Assembly (NCBI RefSeq): GCF_043641665.1
Contig: NC_092181.1
Span: 5,301,921-5,365,920, forward strand
Length of the DNA stretch: 64,000 nucleotides
Direction: 5' to 3'
Source of the DNA: Enoplosus armatus
Taxonomy: Eukaryota > Chordata > Actinopteri > Centrarchiformes > Enoplosidae
The first letter of the stretch is position 1, and each line of letters starts with the position of its first letter. A program made the position numbers and the translations under genes. The notes beneath the pieces were generated by a model. That model made no database searches and was not told the DNA's origin. It saw only the letters and a list, made by a program, of their open reading frames with translations. Positions 35,411 to 48,382 of this stretch are shown one piece after another.

Positions 35411-37971
35411 TCATGAGACTTCAGATTGATAGTAAGCTAATTACTAGCAATCAGGTGTCATAGCATCCTCTGTGGAAACTATTATTTTTGCTGCCAGTAA
35501 TTTGTCAGACATGGTAAAAAATCTCCCATGATAACAATTACCATGCTGCAGTTTTCTTCAAATTATTTTCTCTTTTGTTCTGGGGTTCAATCTCCAATTG
35601 CAGTCCCTCCGGCCTGAAATAGCCTTAATGCTGAAGGTGTTTGCAAACCTATGGTTTGTTTGCTCTGGTCCAAATCAGTGGATGAGTTGGTAAACCTGTT
35701 GGGCTTGATTTCTCACACAGAAAAATGCATCCCTAAAAGCTAAGTGAGAATGTGGTTAGATGTGTCTGGGGCATGGGCGAAGAAGTAAACACAGAAAGAA
35801 GGTCCTAGAGAAGGTGCTATGTGCCCGAATATCAAAAAGGAAGCATACTTTGTTGCTAGTTCAGGTGAGACCTTGATTCACTCTCCGGCTATCTGCCAGC
35901 ACCTGTCAGTTTCGGTCATTTGCATCCCAGTATGCAAAGGTCGCCTGGCTACAGGAGCCGTTTAGCTCAAACTTGCAGAATACACCTAGGTGGTTCAGAT
36001 CGAGGTCAGATCACGTTCCCACCACAAATGAGACCACTTCCTCTAAAGGGGTGTCGGTGCAGTTGTTTGGTCTGCACTCTCTTTGATCGCTGTGTTCAGA
36101 TCTGCCCAAACAAATCGCACAAAGGGGGAAAAAGAACCAGAGTCTGATTCAAGCGGACTAAACAATGCTGGTTCGGAATCGCTCTAAGACATCTTGGTAA
36201 TGAGACCGAAGCTTATGTCACACCATCTTCCTCGGCAGATGGACTTTGCCCAGTTGTCATGGAATTGTAGATGGTTACATTTCTATGAACGCTTTGTCAT
36301 TCATGTTGGCTTAAAAGTTGTGCTTGAATATTAATTCTTAATGATGAAGGTATTGTACACAAATCCCATGAGTGCATTTGACCACCACTGCAATCGGCAG
36401 CATGTCCCAGACATCCCATTTTGCCTCTCTTTTTCTTCTCTTCTTCGTCCAGAAGTCTATGATTGATGTGTGCTTTTTCTTGTCATTTCTCGTGGGGTTG
36501 TGGGGTTGTTTTGAGTAACAGCTCAGAAATCAATAGTCTCCGAACACCAACATCATTTACTTCTCATGAGATAAAGAAGTTTTTCTGTTGTCGTTAGCAG
36601 CAGGTTTTTCCTCTGGGCACTCCTGCAGTAAATAAACACTGTCTGGATGAAGGTAGCACAGGTTAACTTATTATTACATTAACAATAACAATGTTAAAAA
36701 GTAACCACAGTGGCTGGATGAATATCTACTTTTAATGAATTACGGCAGCATCTGAAAAAATAAGGCAACAATGTGGGACAAACACATTCTGAAATTACCT
36801 TTCTACCTTTCTATCTACTTTTTAGACATTTTAACACAGAGAAGCACTTCAGCATTCAGCCAGGGTGGTTGCTGCAAATGATGGCTGATAGCTGAAGACT
36901 GGAGACAGGGTGACTAATTAGTAGGAAGTTGAAAAGTTCAGGACAAACTGCATGTAAAGGGTCTATTAGGGAGGGCTAGGGGAAAGGATATAAGCCTTTT
37001 ATACAGTCTCAACTCCTTTTACCTGAGTTTTCAAAATTGCTCTTAACAGTCCATAGAGAGGAGAGAAGTGAACTTAATCACCACAGCGTTTGGAGTACAC
37101 TCAGAAGTGGACCATGAAATGTCTTTTCAGGCAGCCCCTCTGCTATTGCTGAGTCCAAGGTTGCCCGCGTTCACTTCTTGTCTTTCAAACACACTGCATT
37201 GCTGAGCCATTGCGTTCACTTCAGTGAAAATAAACTGACTAAGAACACCTAAAACTGAAGGTCCGTCCGCAGCCTCCTCTCTTCCTGAAATAGCAAATGA
37301 AATGCCCTGGGGCAATGAGGGCTCGAACCTAAGACTGCACAGATATGTCCAAACACTGTTTTATGAACAGCTGCAGTGTCATTATAGCTCGTATTTAATT
37401 ACACAAAAACTGATTCGAATTCAAACCGCAGGTTAAAGGCACAAATATTCAGACATGGAGGTTGCTGCATGGAGAGACCGCACTACAATCCACTGTGGTG
37501 ACATGAATACTTGCACATTAGACCTACTGTAAGCCAGTCCTCTGGTTTTCTTATCATTCTACTAGAGAGGGGTCCTGAGATCATTTTTCTATTAGCCTGG
37601 CCCTGTCTAATTAAACTATGAACTGGTGTAGAGTGTTTTAAATGTGCCTCAGGTGATGTTAGACATGGAGGATGTCAATCACTACATTCCAAAGTTCAGG
37701 ATGCGGTCACTGCATCACGTGTAGGGAAATCCTTAGCTGTTTGTGTGCGTGTGTGTGTTGTAAATGCATTTGTGTTTATTGGCATCTCCAACTGTACTTC
37801 TGTGTGACTGTGCGCCCGGCTGGTAAGAGGAACTAATTTTCCGGTCCACTCGTTCACCGGCTTCCTTCAATTAAGGTAGGGGTCGGCGAGAGGGCTCCAC
37901 TCTGACATCCATTCTGACCGTGTCGGGCAGGAGGCCACAGCCGCACCAGGAAGGAACTTATCTTGTTTGTG

Positions 37972-38023
<52 letters not shown>

Positions 38024-40257
38024 ATTGTGGCGTCTATGTGTGTGTGTGTGTTTGCAGATGATGATTTATCATATACAGTACAGCTTATAAACAACAAACT
38101 GGCATCTTGTGGTTAGAGTCTGAGATGTCGTTTTGACACCGCCACTGCTCGGGCCATTCTGAATATTGAGGGAGGAGAGACCAACGTGTGTCATTTGTCA
38201 AGATGAAGAAACTTTTCTTTCTTTCACATGTACTGCACATATATCAAACAAGCTGTAAACTTCTTTAATTGAAAGACCTTTCATTACAGCCAGAATATAC
38301 CGTAATCACCTTTGAGGCCAAGGTTGTTAAGACATGATAGGGGATGTAGTTATGTCTCGATGATTTAGAGGGTGTGCAAATCTAGAAATAATTTCTTAAT
38401 ATGTAGTAGCCGGTAACAACGTTTTTAAATAAGCCACACAAAGGTCAGCAGCACAAACACATTTGCAAACTGCCAGTGAAATGGCAGAGCTGTGTGCTGC
38501 ATGTAGACAAACAGCAGATATTGTAGAAGTACAAACAAATCAATGAGCAACACTGCTGCACTGGGTCACATGCTGCTTCAGTGCCATGAACAAGGCCACT
38601 GTGGCTTCACCCGATCCCACAACCGCTGTCCTGCTGCCCTAAATACTCGGGCATAAAATCATGGTGGATAATAGTCCCCAACAAATATGCTATTTACTCC
38701 TGTTTTATATAATATATAATGTTTAAAACTGAAGAGCCCAACTGTTTTAGGAAACTACTGAGGTTTGTGGGGTTTTTTTTTTTTTTCTTTTTCAATGAAA
38801 GTATATGTATCACCCATTTTTAAAGAGCAGGAATTTCAGCAGGAATTAATTAGCCTGGCATCGCCAGACCAATTCGCAGAGCAAATTAGCATCACTACCA
38901 CACAGGATACAGTCACAGGGACTGCAGTGGACCTGAATGAACATCTAACTAAAAGCCAGACAGGCACGTACCTTAAAAAGCAAAACAAAATAGCAATGTG
39001 GACGAGGAACTGCAAACTGAAGGACATTAAAATAGTAATGTAAATATGGATGGAATAATGGACCAGGCACAACACACAGACATCCGTGCTACATTCATGG
39101 ACAATATATTTGGTCCTTGCAGCTCTATAGGATGTGTATTAAAAAGTGTCAGCACAATAAGCTGTAGCTTCGCTTTTTTCAGACAGCAGAAATCTCTACG
39201 TTGTGTTATTATGGGGTATTGTTTTAGTAATGGCCTTTTTTTAATATAGTTTCTTGCCTTATTGTCTCTCTATCATTGATGGCTGACTGAAATACATTTC
39301 AAAATATCAAGTAGTAACTGGTAATCATAGTTGTCACATTAGTCTCTTTCCACCACTGGATTTGTGTTGATGCCTGGCACATGTTGAGAAATAACAGACC
39401 TAAAAAGCCTAACTCCATGTCACCGTGTAACATTTCTAATCAGTATAAATAAACAAGCCCCCACATAACCATTGAAAGTCCCTACATATTAGGTTTTTGA
39501 CTTTCTGACAATGTGCAATGTCACAGTGTGCAATGCCAACAACAGATGAAACCCTTAAGCCAGCACAGCCCACACTGTGCTGGCTAAAACACAACTGTTG
39601 AAAATGAATGCAGTATCTGAGCTCACCCTCGCAGTCAAATTGAACAGGGAGCCCGTGGTAGCTGAAATGATCACCCCAGTTTCCCTCTCTTTCTCCATGG
39701 CCATCGGCTGTGGCCTCGTGTTTCTAAAAATAGCTTGTGTTAATCCTGTCACTCAAAATATCAGTGTGCCCCATAAACCTCAATAATGTTATTGTCAGAA
39801 GAGATGCTTTTGGCAACTCCTTTTAAAAAGTATGTGTGGAATTTTTAGACTGATAAAAAAAAAAAAATGTATTTCTGTGTGATGATAAGAGCACTCAGTC
39901 AGTAAAATACAGAAGTGGAACGTCTTTTATGGCAGTGACCCAAAACTGGTTGTACAGTAATATCACGTTTCAATGTTTAAAAACTGTCAGCATCATTAAC
40001 TCTTTGTTATCTGGCATGGCTTTATTAACAAAGACAACACCAACCATAGCCAACAACCACTGTGATGACTAATCTGTAGGCATGCAATTTTCCAACCCCG
40101 ACTTTATTATGGCACAAACTCACTGATAGCAGCTTCTCACTGGGATTAAACACTGCCCAGTGGGGCAAAAATTTCAGTCTAAATCTAATTTTCCAAAACA
40201 GAAAGCTCACATGATAGTCAGACATGCGTATGCGTGAGAGCAACAAATCATGCTTTC
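35411..40257. other. Non-coding stretch, no gene seen
   Basis: About 35930-36190 (CTTTGATCGCTGTGTTCAGA ... GCACAAAGGGGGAAAAAGAA ... GCGGACTAAACAATGCTGG) resembles a fish interspersed repeat from memory. A GT tract lies at 37979-38019. The segment near 38853 has a short AGCCTGGCATCGCCAGACC string that may be repeat-derived. No exon recognised. Confidence 0.45.
37979..38051. repeat. (GT)n microsatellite cluster
   Basis: About 20 GT units at 37979-38019 followed by a short GCGC step, then another short TG tract to 38051. Confidence 0.95.
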
Positions 40258-40369
40258 ATTAAAGGGTAAATCCCATATTTTTAAACCTGGGCCCTATTTT
40301 TTAGTAAAATCTAAGTTGAAAGGAAGACGATAAGGAAATATCTTAAAATAGATTACTCCCATTTATAGA

Positions 40370-41375
40370 AATGACGACCCAGCCGTTTTGAACCATTATA
40401 TACCTATTTCCATTCTGCCTGCTATATCAAAAATAATGATCAAAATCAAATGAAAATGAAAGCTCATCGATCAAAGATGAATCAAACATCTTAATAAGTA
40501 CAATATTAGATATACACGTCATGAACCAGCTCAGAGTTCAGACAAAATGTAAATCAGTATTATCAGTGGTGTAGTGAGTGCACGGGTGTGGGCAAAAGTA
40601 ATGTAGGCAAAATGTAAAGCGTAAAGCAAATCTAACAAAACCCAAAGCACAACCAAACACAACCCTTCTGGCTGGGGAGGGCGAGAGAGCCTGAACTGCC
40701 AGATCCGGCCCTCTGATATGGCAATCAGGAGGAGTTGATTCAGATGTGGCTCATCCTCCTGACACACCTCTGCCACTCTGTATCCTACACAAGAATAGGA
40801 AACACCCAGGAAAACACATACCCGGAGCCACAAACAAGAGTGGGAGGGGTCACCACACACGTCAATATGGGTTTAGAAAGAAACATTCAACACCTATGGT
40901 GCTTACACATTTAATCAATGAAATATACAAAGCTAGAGATCGAAAGGAAAACACTGCAGGTATTTTCTTAGATTTATCTAAGGCACTTGATGCTGTCAGT
41001 CACCTTATTCTTCTTCAGAAGCTCTCACATCTTGGAGTAAGAAACAATGCGTTGCTTCTGCTACCAAGAATAATAGGTTAGTTAAGTGAGTGTACATCGA
41101 AGACATTCCTCTCAGCCTCTATTTCTTCAATTAGGTGTCCTTAGTGTTCATCATGTGAACCATCTCCAGATTGGTTTATTTGTTCAGAGTTCATTCAAAA
41201 GAACCTTCCCCCTTTTCGTTCACGACCTACAGTATTTGCTTGTCTCCTTGGACCACCTCATTCCTGTATTTCCTGATCTCAGTTCAGCTTATTCGACCGA
41301 GGGTCCAAAATATGGAATTCTCTGCCTCTGTCTTCACTGCAGTTTAAAAGAGCCTTGATATCAGCTGGGTCCAAC
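40370..41375 (+). mobile_element. LINE reverse transcriptase fragment, nested and deleted
   Basis: Left piece: 'NHYIPISILPAISKIM' (about 40391-40440), the RT 'NYRPISILPAISKI' block. After an inserted repeat, the frame ending at 41081 resumes with 'QYGFRKKHSTPMVLTHLINE' and 'GIFLDLSKALDAVSHLILL', the RT 'F.DLSKAFD.V.H' block. The catalytic F/YADD region is deleted. A C-terminal piece follows in another frame (41086-41358): 'VHHVNHLQIGLFV', then 'SAYSTEGPKYGILCLCL' with 'WNSLPLS' in a neighbouring frame. This is an L2/Rex1-type LINE remnant, inactive. Confidence 0.8.
40609..40860 (+). repeat. Unclassified repeat inside the LINE, copy 1 of 2
   Basis: Matches 61949-62190 in direct orientation over about 245 bp with small gaps. 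Shared blocks include ATGGCAATCAGGAG, AGTTGATTCAG, GGCTCATCC and GGAGCCACAAACAAGAG. It ends exactly where the LINE reading frame resumes (CAATATGGGTTT), so it was inserted into, or replaced part of, the LINE. No coding capacity or clear termini are seen. Confidence 0.8.
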
Positions 41376-42356
41376 CGATATCTTCCTTTGTCATATGAGT
41401 ATATGGTGGAAACGTTTGTCAATAAGTCATCTTACGCTTTGACAACATTATGGAAAGGATCCCTACGGAGATAGACCTTTTTGTTAGACACACATACGCA
41501 CATAAAACAAGCACTTTTACTGGACCAGTTCTAAAACCTTTGGTACCTATTAGTCATTTACCCCTAAATATGTATATAGAGCCCAGGTTTAAAAACACCA
41601 GAATCACCCTTCAATAGATAGCTACATCTTCACCAGAAAGCCAATTAAACTGCTGATGAAATGAATCAGATACTTTATTGGTGGAACGGAAAGGCCTGAT
41701 TGACTTCATCATAAGCTTCCCATTTTTAAAAATGAGATCTATCTATCTAACCTTTGACCTGGGATGTAAAACGCTTGATCAGTCCTTTTAGTCATAATGA
41801 TCACTTAGTGGACTTAGTTTCTTTAGTGATGTGTTAAAGGACAGGTGCCCATATGAACATTGAAACAGGTTTAGCTTGCTGTAATCAGTCATCCTGTTCA
41901 CACTGGCTGTAAAGAGAAGCCGTCCTGATGAGATTGTAATGTAACTGAAAAGAATCCTCATCCTGTGTAAAACATATATTCCAAAGTTTATCTGAAGCTA
42001 ATATGAGGCTTCAGCTGTCTGGGTTAGACAAATAAATGGTTCCAAGGTTACAGTCCTTTTCTTCCCTGGTGGGAGAAACACAAAGAGGGAATTTTGTACA
42101 CACTGCTGAAGCCTCCTGTTAACTTCAGATGAACTTTGGGATGTATTTTTGAACCAGGACATGAACCAGGACAGTATATGTTGTCCCAGCCATCATCTCT
42201 TAATGGCTAGTCTGAACAGGAACATGTGAGTATTGTTGAAAGACAGACAATTTTGAACATATCCTTTTAGAGAAAACATAGCTTAATATTGCTTAAAATA
42301 CCAAACCTGACACTCCAAAAACAAATAATGATCAGTAATAGCATAACAGGCTTTTA

Positions 42357-42381
42357 ATAGATAGATAGATAGATAGATAGA
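42357..42381. repeat. (ATAG)6 tetranucleotide microsatellite
   Basis: Six perfect ATAG/GATA units. Confidence 0.95.
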
Positions 42382-43750
42382 GCAACTGTGACATGTCCTC
42401 ACCTCTGTTTCTCTAAATCACTCCTGCTTTTCTACTGTGTTTATCAAAAAAGGAAAAAGAAAAACCCACATAAAGTGACAATTAAAAAACAATCATCATG
42501 ATTAAGACATGCAGCCCGGTATATTTATAAATATGATTAAATATGAAATACTGATAACAAACAAGTGAAAAAGATGAAAGAAATCCTGTATGCATGAGTG
42601 GTTGAAAAACAAGCACTCAGTGAATATATTTTGCATGTGCAACAGGACTTGACGGTCTTAAGCCCCACTAGCAGCCCCTAGAGGCTGTAATGTTCTTTAC
42701 ACCTCTACATACAGTGTTGGTTATCAACAGTCCAGCTCTCTCTGTGTATGCCACCACAAGTCAGCCATTAAACAGACCCTAAAACCAAGAGTATATGAAA
42801 GAAAAAGAAAATCTACCTCAAAACCCTTTAAAAAAAGAAAAGAGAGGCTTCATAGACGTGCCCTGTTGTTCACAAAAGATTTCCTCTTGCTTCATTCATA
42901 TTCCAATACAGTATGCCCGTTATTGATTGCAAGTACACACCCCTTCTCGGGGTTGTCAGTCATTAGCTTTAGCGGACATAAAGGGAGACAGAGGAAAAGC
43001 AGGTACACCGAAATCTTGGTTATAACACACCATGACAAAGCTGCTTCTGGAGTGCATTAAATGTTGTAAAAGTGTGTTTATCTACATCACATAACAGTGG
43101 AGGACTTTGATACACTGCAAACAATTCCAGCCCAGTGTGGAACAGAAAGAGACCTTTCCTCCATAAACATGCTTATCTACATTCAACGGTGACGTGTTAA
43201 GTGCAAAGGCCCGCAGGGGACCGTTAAAGACAAAATACGCTGTTTGGTAATAGAACCCGAGAATAAAAATATACCTAAATGTGTCAGCACCGTGGCTACT
43301 TATCATCACATGCATAATGAGCACTGTAGCTCATATTACGACCACATCGATAACATTTTTACAACATCATTGCTCCAGCCTCTGGGACAGACGCTGGCCC
43401 ATTTAATAAGGTTTATAATGATATATGCCTTCCCACGCCCTTTCATCAGTCTCTAAATTGGCACTAAAGGGTTTCTAGTTGACCTATTTACTCATTGTGC
43501 TTCTGATCTGGTTAATACGGTGACATTGTGGTGGCACACAACCATACACCCACAAACGTGCACCCACATGTCAGGATTTGATGGCATCTATTATCCGTGC
43601 GGTAGGGAGGCCAAGAATGAGGTGGTTAGAGATAGAGGCTAATGTTTGTATTCTCTTCGAAGCAGTGATGTTCAAATAAGCACATTTAGAACACATAAGC
43701 CACAGAACGGCTTTGGATATGGGGAGAAAAAAAAACTAAACATAAAGAAA

Positions 43751-43977
43751 AATGTGTGTGTGCATTTGTGTGTGTGTGGGCGGGAGTGCATCCGTATCCC
43801 AGGGTCATGTGATCAGATGTATGGTCACGGTCTCCAGGTCTGGGTCTGAAGGTCTTAGCGTAAGACTGATGAAGAGGATATTTCATCTCTCCCCCTCCAG
43901 GCGTCTGTGTGTTTGTGTACATCGGTGTGTGTTCGTACGCGTGGGTGAATATGTGTGTGTGGGCGCGCGCGTGTTTT
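43751..43977. repeat. TG-rich cluster with GCGCGCGCG block
   Basis: Several short GT tracts (about 43751-43778, 43906-43930 and 43951-43960) end in a GGGCGCGCGCGTG block at 43961-43973. The last part is alternating purine-pyrimidine and could adopt Z-DNA. Confidence 0.75.
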
Positions 43978-44106
43978 GAACTCGACCGAGCAGGTGGCGA
44001 GATACCATCCTAATACGGTGGCACGGCAGATGGCAGACCGCGCCACCTGCATCCCCTTTAGACCTCCAGGACAGACCCCCTCACAGATCACCTCACTGAC
44101 CGACCA

Positions 44107-44108
<2 letters not shown>

Positions 44109-44145
<37 letters not shown>
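44109..44145. repeat. (CA)n microsatellite
   Basis: About 18 uninterrupted CA units. Confidence 0.95.
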
Positions 44146-44147
<2 letters not shown>

Positions 44148-44204
44148 GTGATGCACAAACACACACCAACATTCAGATCTGCTGAGTGGCAGTAGATACG
44201 GGAC

Positions 44205-44570
44205 TTTAGATATTCTTGCTATGGCCTGTCTAATAATGAAATTAAAAATAATGTACTTTTGGGAAATTACAGTATTTTCCAGCACTCACTGCTTCCATTG
44301 TAGAGATTTGGAAAATGCAACAAATTTTCCATCTTCATAATGTTCATTAGATTACAGCTGCTATGTGGATTAGCTCCTGGGACAGTAGCTCCCTTGTTTC
44401 TTTCAAAGGTTGAAAGGCCTGTTGGAATTGTTTCCTCCCCATTTTGACTGGAATTTGTTTGCGATTGTTTAATCAGGTTTAGAGGAGAAAAGGGCAATTT
44501 GTGGTGCGCAGAATCTGCTCGGCGGTTGGAATTCACCTCATTTTCTTTCTTATTAATTCGGGAACACTAG
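44205..44570. other. Candidate conserved non-coding element
   Basis: Complex sequence with TAAT-type cores (TCTAATAATGAAATTAAAAA near 44229, CATTAGATTACAG near 44344, TTTAATCAGG near 44468, TTATTAATTCGGG near 44550). It is free of simple repeats or recognised transposons. Conservation is inferred only from composition. Confidence 0.25.
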
Positions 44571-45008
44571 ACATCCACAGTCTTCTTCGTAGGTTCCCAC
44601 ATTTACTGTATGAGCCCATTGATTAAAGCAGGATATTTGGGTTTTTTTTAACAAACAAAGCCCCTGTTTTTCAATTTCCACACATTCTGGGTCCTTTCAG
44701 TGCTTTATTATAAACAAAATATTCATCAGATAAATCAATGTAGCTCTCCAAAATGAATAGCCAATATGCTTGTTTGTTTACTTCTGGTATCATCTAGTTA
44801 AAAGCCACCCCTCAGATCAGTCTGACCTTTGAAAGCACATAGCACAGCTCTGAGCAAGAGGCTTTTTGGATGCAATATGTTCTATAATTATGCTCATATG
44901 ACTCTATGTTAATTTACTGGCTTCTGTGATTAACTTTCTTTTCAATTTCCATGTGTGCTCCTCTATGAATGAAACATTTGTTCCTCTGAGGACGCGTCTT
45001 ATGAAAGC

Positions 45009-45235
45009 AGCGTGGCTATACGGATGGCAATGCCGGTCTTGTCGTTCTACGCTTTCGGTCCAGACTAGACATGGCTGTGATCAGCTCCTGACTTTTCTGA
45101 TAGCGCCACCATGAGGTTGACATTTGTGGATTTCGGGGAAATGTCTCAACAACTGTTCAATAGATTGACATGACATTTTGTACGGACATGTCCCCTTCGG
45201 GATGAAGTGACTTGTGATGAGCAGCATCACCATGC
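45009..45235. repeat. Unclassified interspersed repeat, copy 3 of 3
   Basis: Shares 'CGGTCCAGACTAG', 'GATAGCGCCACCATGAGG' and 'TGTCTCAACAACTGTTCAAT' followed by AGATTGACATGACATTTTG with the copies near 16.8 and 19.8 kb. Same orientation as copy 1. Confidence 0.7.
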
Positions 45236-47849
45236 ACACGCATAACTATTGACATTCCCATTCAGCCGTCATCATTTGTACTGTGCATGCATCTTTTCGT
45301 ACTTTTAATCTCTTTTGACACCTGTGCACACACAAGTATATGATTGTGTATTGTCTTGTGAGCTTTGTCAAACGCGTCCGTGCATGTGCAGATGTGGCTG
45401 AACAGGTCCAGTGGAGTCACTGAGGACCTGATAGTCAGGCCTTTGTTGTGTTGCTTTCCCTGCACAGCCAGTGTAGACTAGTCGTAAGAGATATTCCGAG
45501 TGACAGAGCAGGAGACAGACACAGATGGGGGGGGGACAGGCATGTCACATGTTATTTGCCATAATCGTATATTCACCTCAAATACACACATGCACACATG
45601 TGCACATTTGTCTGAATATGACTCCTCTCCATGTTCAAACAGTGTTTCCCATCTCCAGCCAGCCAAGTAAAACACCAAGCCATTCATGTTCCTCTCTCTG
45701 GTTCAGGCATAACTGCCCTAGCAAAACCACTTTAGCTCAGCTCATTTCACACTGACTATAAGCAGACCCCTGCAACTCATCTAAAAGAATAGAGGAGAGC
45801 GAGGAAAACGGGCTCTATTTCAAGCCTGGCTGGTGTCGAGCTGATGATATGATTGTATGTGGGGATGTAGGCCTACATGGTGCACAAAGTGAAACAGAGA
45901 AGGACCAAAGCCATTTCTTTCCCCTTCAGAATGGATCTACATAATTCATGATGTGCACTGGATGATTCAGAATATCCAAATTCTCATTTAATTAGTTGTT
46001 CATGCAGTTAAATGAATGTGTCATGTTGTTACAGGTCTCCACACAGCTATCCTGAAGAGTTAGACTGACAAACAATAACTTCGTCTGGAAGAAAACAACA
46101 ATGGAAAGTCTTCCAAGTAGAATACAAAATACACACAGGGAATCAATAATTAATGACATTACGTCTGCAAACCCCAGACATTGTTCGGTATATGAAAGAT
46201 GCCTGTTATTCTAAGGGCATGTCATTAACTAACTAATTAATTAAGTCATTTGTTAAGGAGCCGTATGTAGCATACTAAGGTAATATATGTATTTATACTC
46301 ATTTATTTCAGCTCTATTCATGACCAGAGAGCGAATACATGAGAAAATAAACAAATAATATAGTTTTGCTTGATACTAGAGATTGTAGTGTTTAGTAGTG
46401 TTGCGCCACCTTTTGCCCTGATAAATGTGTAATGTGACTGCAGCGCTGTTACAACCAGTCCAAGTGTATAATAGGAGCATGATCTTTGCCTGAGCTCCTC
46501 ATTATTTATTGAGATATATATGGCAACAAAAATAACCTTAAACTCTCAATTAGTGTCCTTACCCTGTGAAGTTTTTGACCTCTAGCAGTGATATAGAGCT
46601 GCGTTTTTACAGAGGGGGTCCTTGTTTTGTTGGTATCACGCATGAATGCGGACGAACAGGCAACGCGATCAATTCCTGCTGCTAGTTTCATTATTCTGCT
46701 TATCAACAGATGGTGGCGGTGACACGCAAAGAAGATAGCAACAGAGTGATGTAAACAGTGCATTTTAAATATTTTCCAAATCAGCTTTGCAAATTTGAAT
46801 GATGGAAATGCACTCAACTCATGTTTGTTAGACCCCAAGGATACAAGCATTTTGGTGAGAGGCAGTAAATGTCAACAGAACTTTTGTTTGATCACTCCAC
46901 ATGTTACCTTTATGTGAAGATTTTATTTTATTGGTAGGAAACCCTCTCTGATTTTATTTCCTGTCCCTGTTAATGCAAACACATTTCCACTTTTTCTTCC
47001 CACAAAGGCTTTTATTTTGAGAGCGATGCAGGAAGTGTTGAGGCTTAACGCCCTGAAAGCCGTTCACAGTAAAAAAAAAAAAATGATGAAATGTAAATTA
47101 TTATTATTATTACTATTATCATTATCATTCTTCGGGGCACGCCTTTATTTCTTTCAAACTGAAGGCTGAAGTCTACAAGCTTTTATTTGACAATTTAAGA
47201 CATACTATAATGATTTGTAGACTTTTCAGAGATATACAGTACTGTATACTTATAATACTTATTATTACAACATGTGAAGGAGGACATAAGAATACACAGT
47301 GAGTGGGCCCTGCAAAGAGACAAGATTGGGTGTACTGCTCTTATTACATGGAGTTCTGTAGTTGGAGACAGGAACAGGAACCACTGACAGTAGCACTGAT
47401 GACTAATAATGAACTGCCCTTTTCTCACTTATATATCCATATCTACTGTATGTATCTGTATAGTGTAGTTGCCTATCCAACTACTGTACACTCTGCATGG
47501 ACACCAGCTAACTGACCCTTTACCTTCGTCAGTTGCTTGAACATGTGCGCCTCATTTCCAACTGTGGTAGAGTGCCATGCATGACTTATTCTCTTTCCAT
47601 TAAGGTGACCACAATAATATACTCAAAAGGCACAGGGGACACATCAACTAGATTTTTTTTTTTTTTTTGCCTCTGTTCATGACTTTGAAGATTAAAAGCC
47701 ATTCTTCGCCCTCCCCAGGTGTTCCTCCAGAGAGTGAGCTAAAATAGAACACTAATATACTTTTTAAATACATATGTTTGAGGATTAACTGTAATGAATG
47801 ACAGTCTCCTTCATATTGGAGCACATCATTAACATCACACCTCTCTGGT

Positions 47850-48010
47850 TTGTCGCTGCAGGACCTTGAGGACCCACAGGTGTGACGGGATTGGCTCCAG
47901 CTGGGCCTCATTTGCATATTTAATGCAATCAGGCACCTAATAGACCTGATTTTGTCCTGGGATCACTCTCCAAGCACTCAGACGCCCATCAAGTGATTTT
48001 ATCTGTCAGG
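47850..48010. promoter_or_regulatory. Candidate regulatory element with octamer-like word
   Basis: ATTTGCATA (47910-47918), the reverse of the POU octamer ATGCAAAT, is followed at once by TTTAATGCAATCAGG. The surrounding sequence is complex and repeat-free. Function is a guess from the motif only. Confidence 0.25.
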
Positions 48011-48347
48011 TTCATGTGTGAGTTATGGCCTTATGCGATTTTCCCTCATCGATGTCTGTCTCCTGCATGTTAGGGAATGTGTGATTATATATGCAAAAAA
48101 ATGTTCTACATGTGTGTTTGTATGTGCAAGGAGAGACTAACAAGTCAAGCCACTTGGATATTCTCTCTGCTGTGCTTGGCCCCCTATGTGACTACATTTA
48201 TGCAAATACAGCCTTTTTATATAAATTCTGACTGTAATGTATGGAGATTCGGCACAGCACCATTTGAAAGCACTTTGAAAGCGGGGCTCCCCAAGGGTGC
48301 GAGAAACTCTTCGTGTGTAAATGTGTGTTTGTTCGCACTTGCATTTC

Positions 48348-48351
<4 letters not shown>

Positions 48352-48380
<29 letters not shown>
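48352..48380. repeat. (GT)n microsatellite
   Basis: About 14 GT units. Confidence 0.95.

Positions 48381-48382
<2 letters not shown>

Larger units (their letters stand above)
40258..41615. mobile_element. TIR element interrupted by a LINE and another repeat
   Basis: The first 40 bases (ATTAAAGGGTAAATC ... TTTTTAAACCTGGGCCCTAT) match the reverse complement of the last 40 bases (41576-41615) at about 32 of 40 positions, including a perfect TTTTTAAACCTGGGC block. These are terminal inverted repeats 1.36 kb apart. The interior right side (about 41420-41575) is non-coding. The middle is occupied by a LINE fragment, which itself holds a third repeat. From memory the TIR family is a common non-autonomous fish DNA transposon. 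No target-site duplication is obvious. Confidence 0.75.
41616..45008. other. Non-coding stretch, no gene seen
   Basis: Contains an (ATAG)n tract, a microsatellite cluster at 43.7-44.2 kb and complex AT-rich sequence at 44205-44570 that may be conserved non-coding DNA. No exon recognised. Confidence 0.5.
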
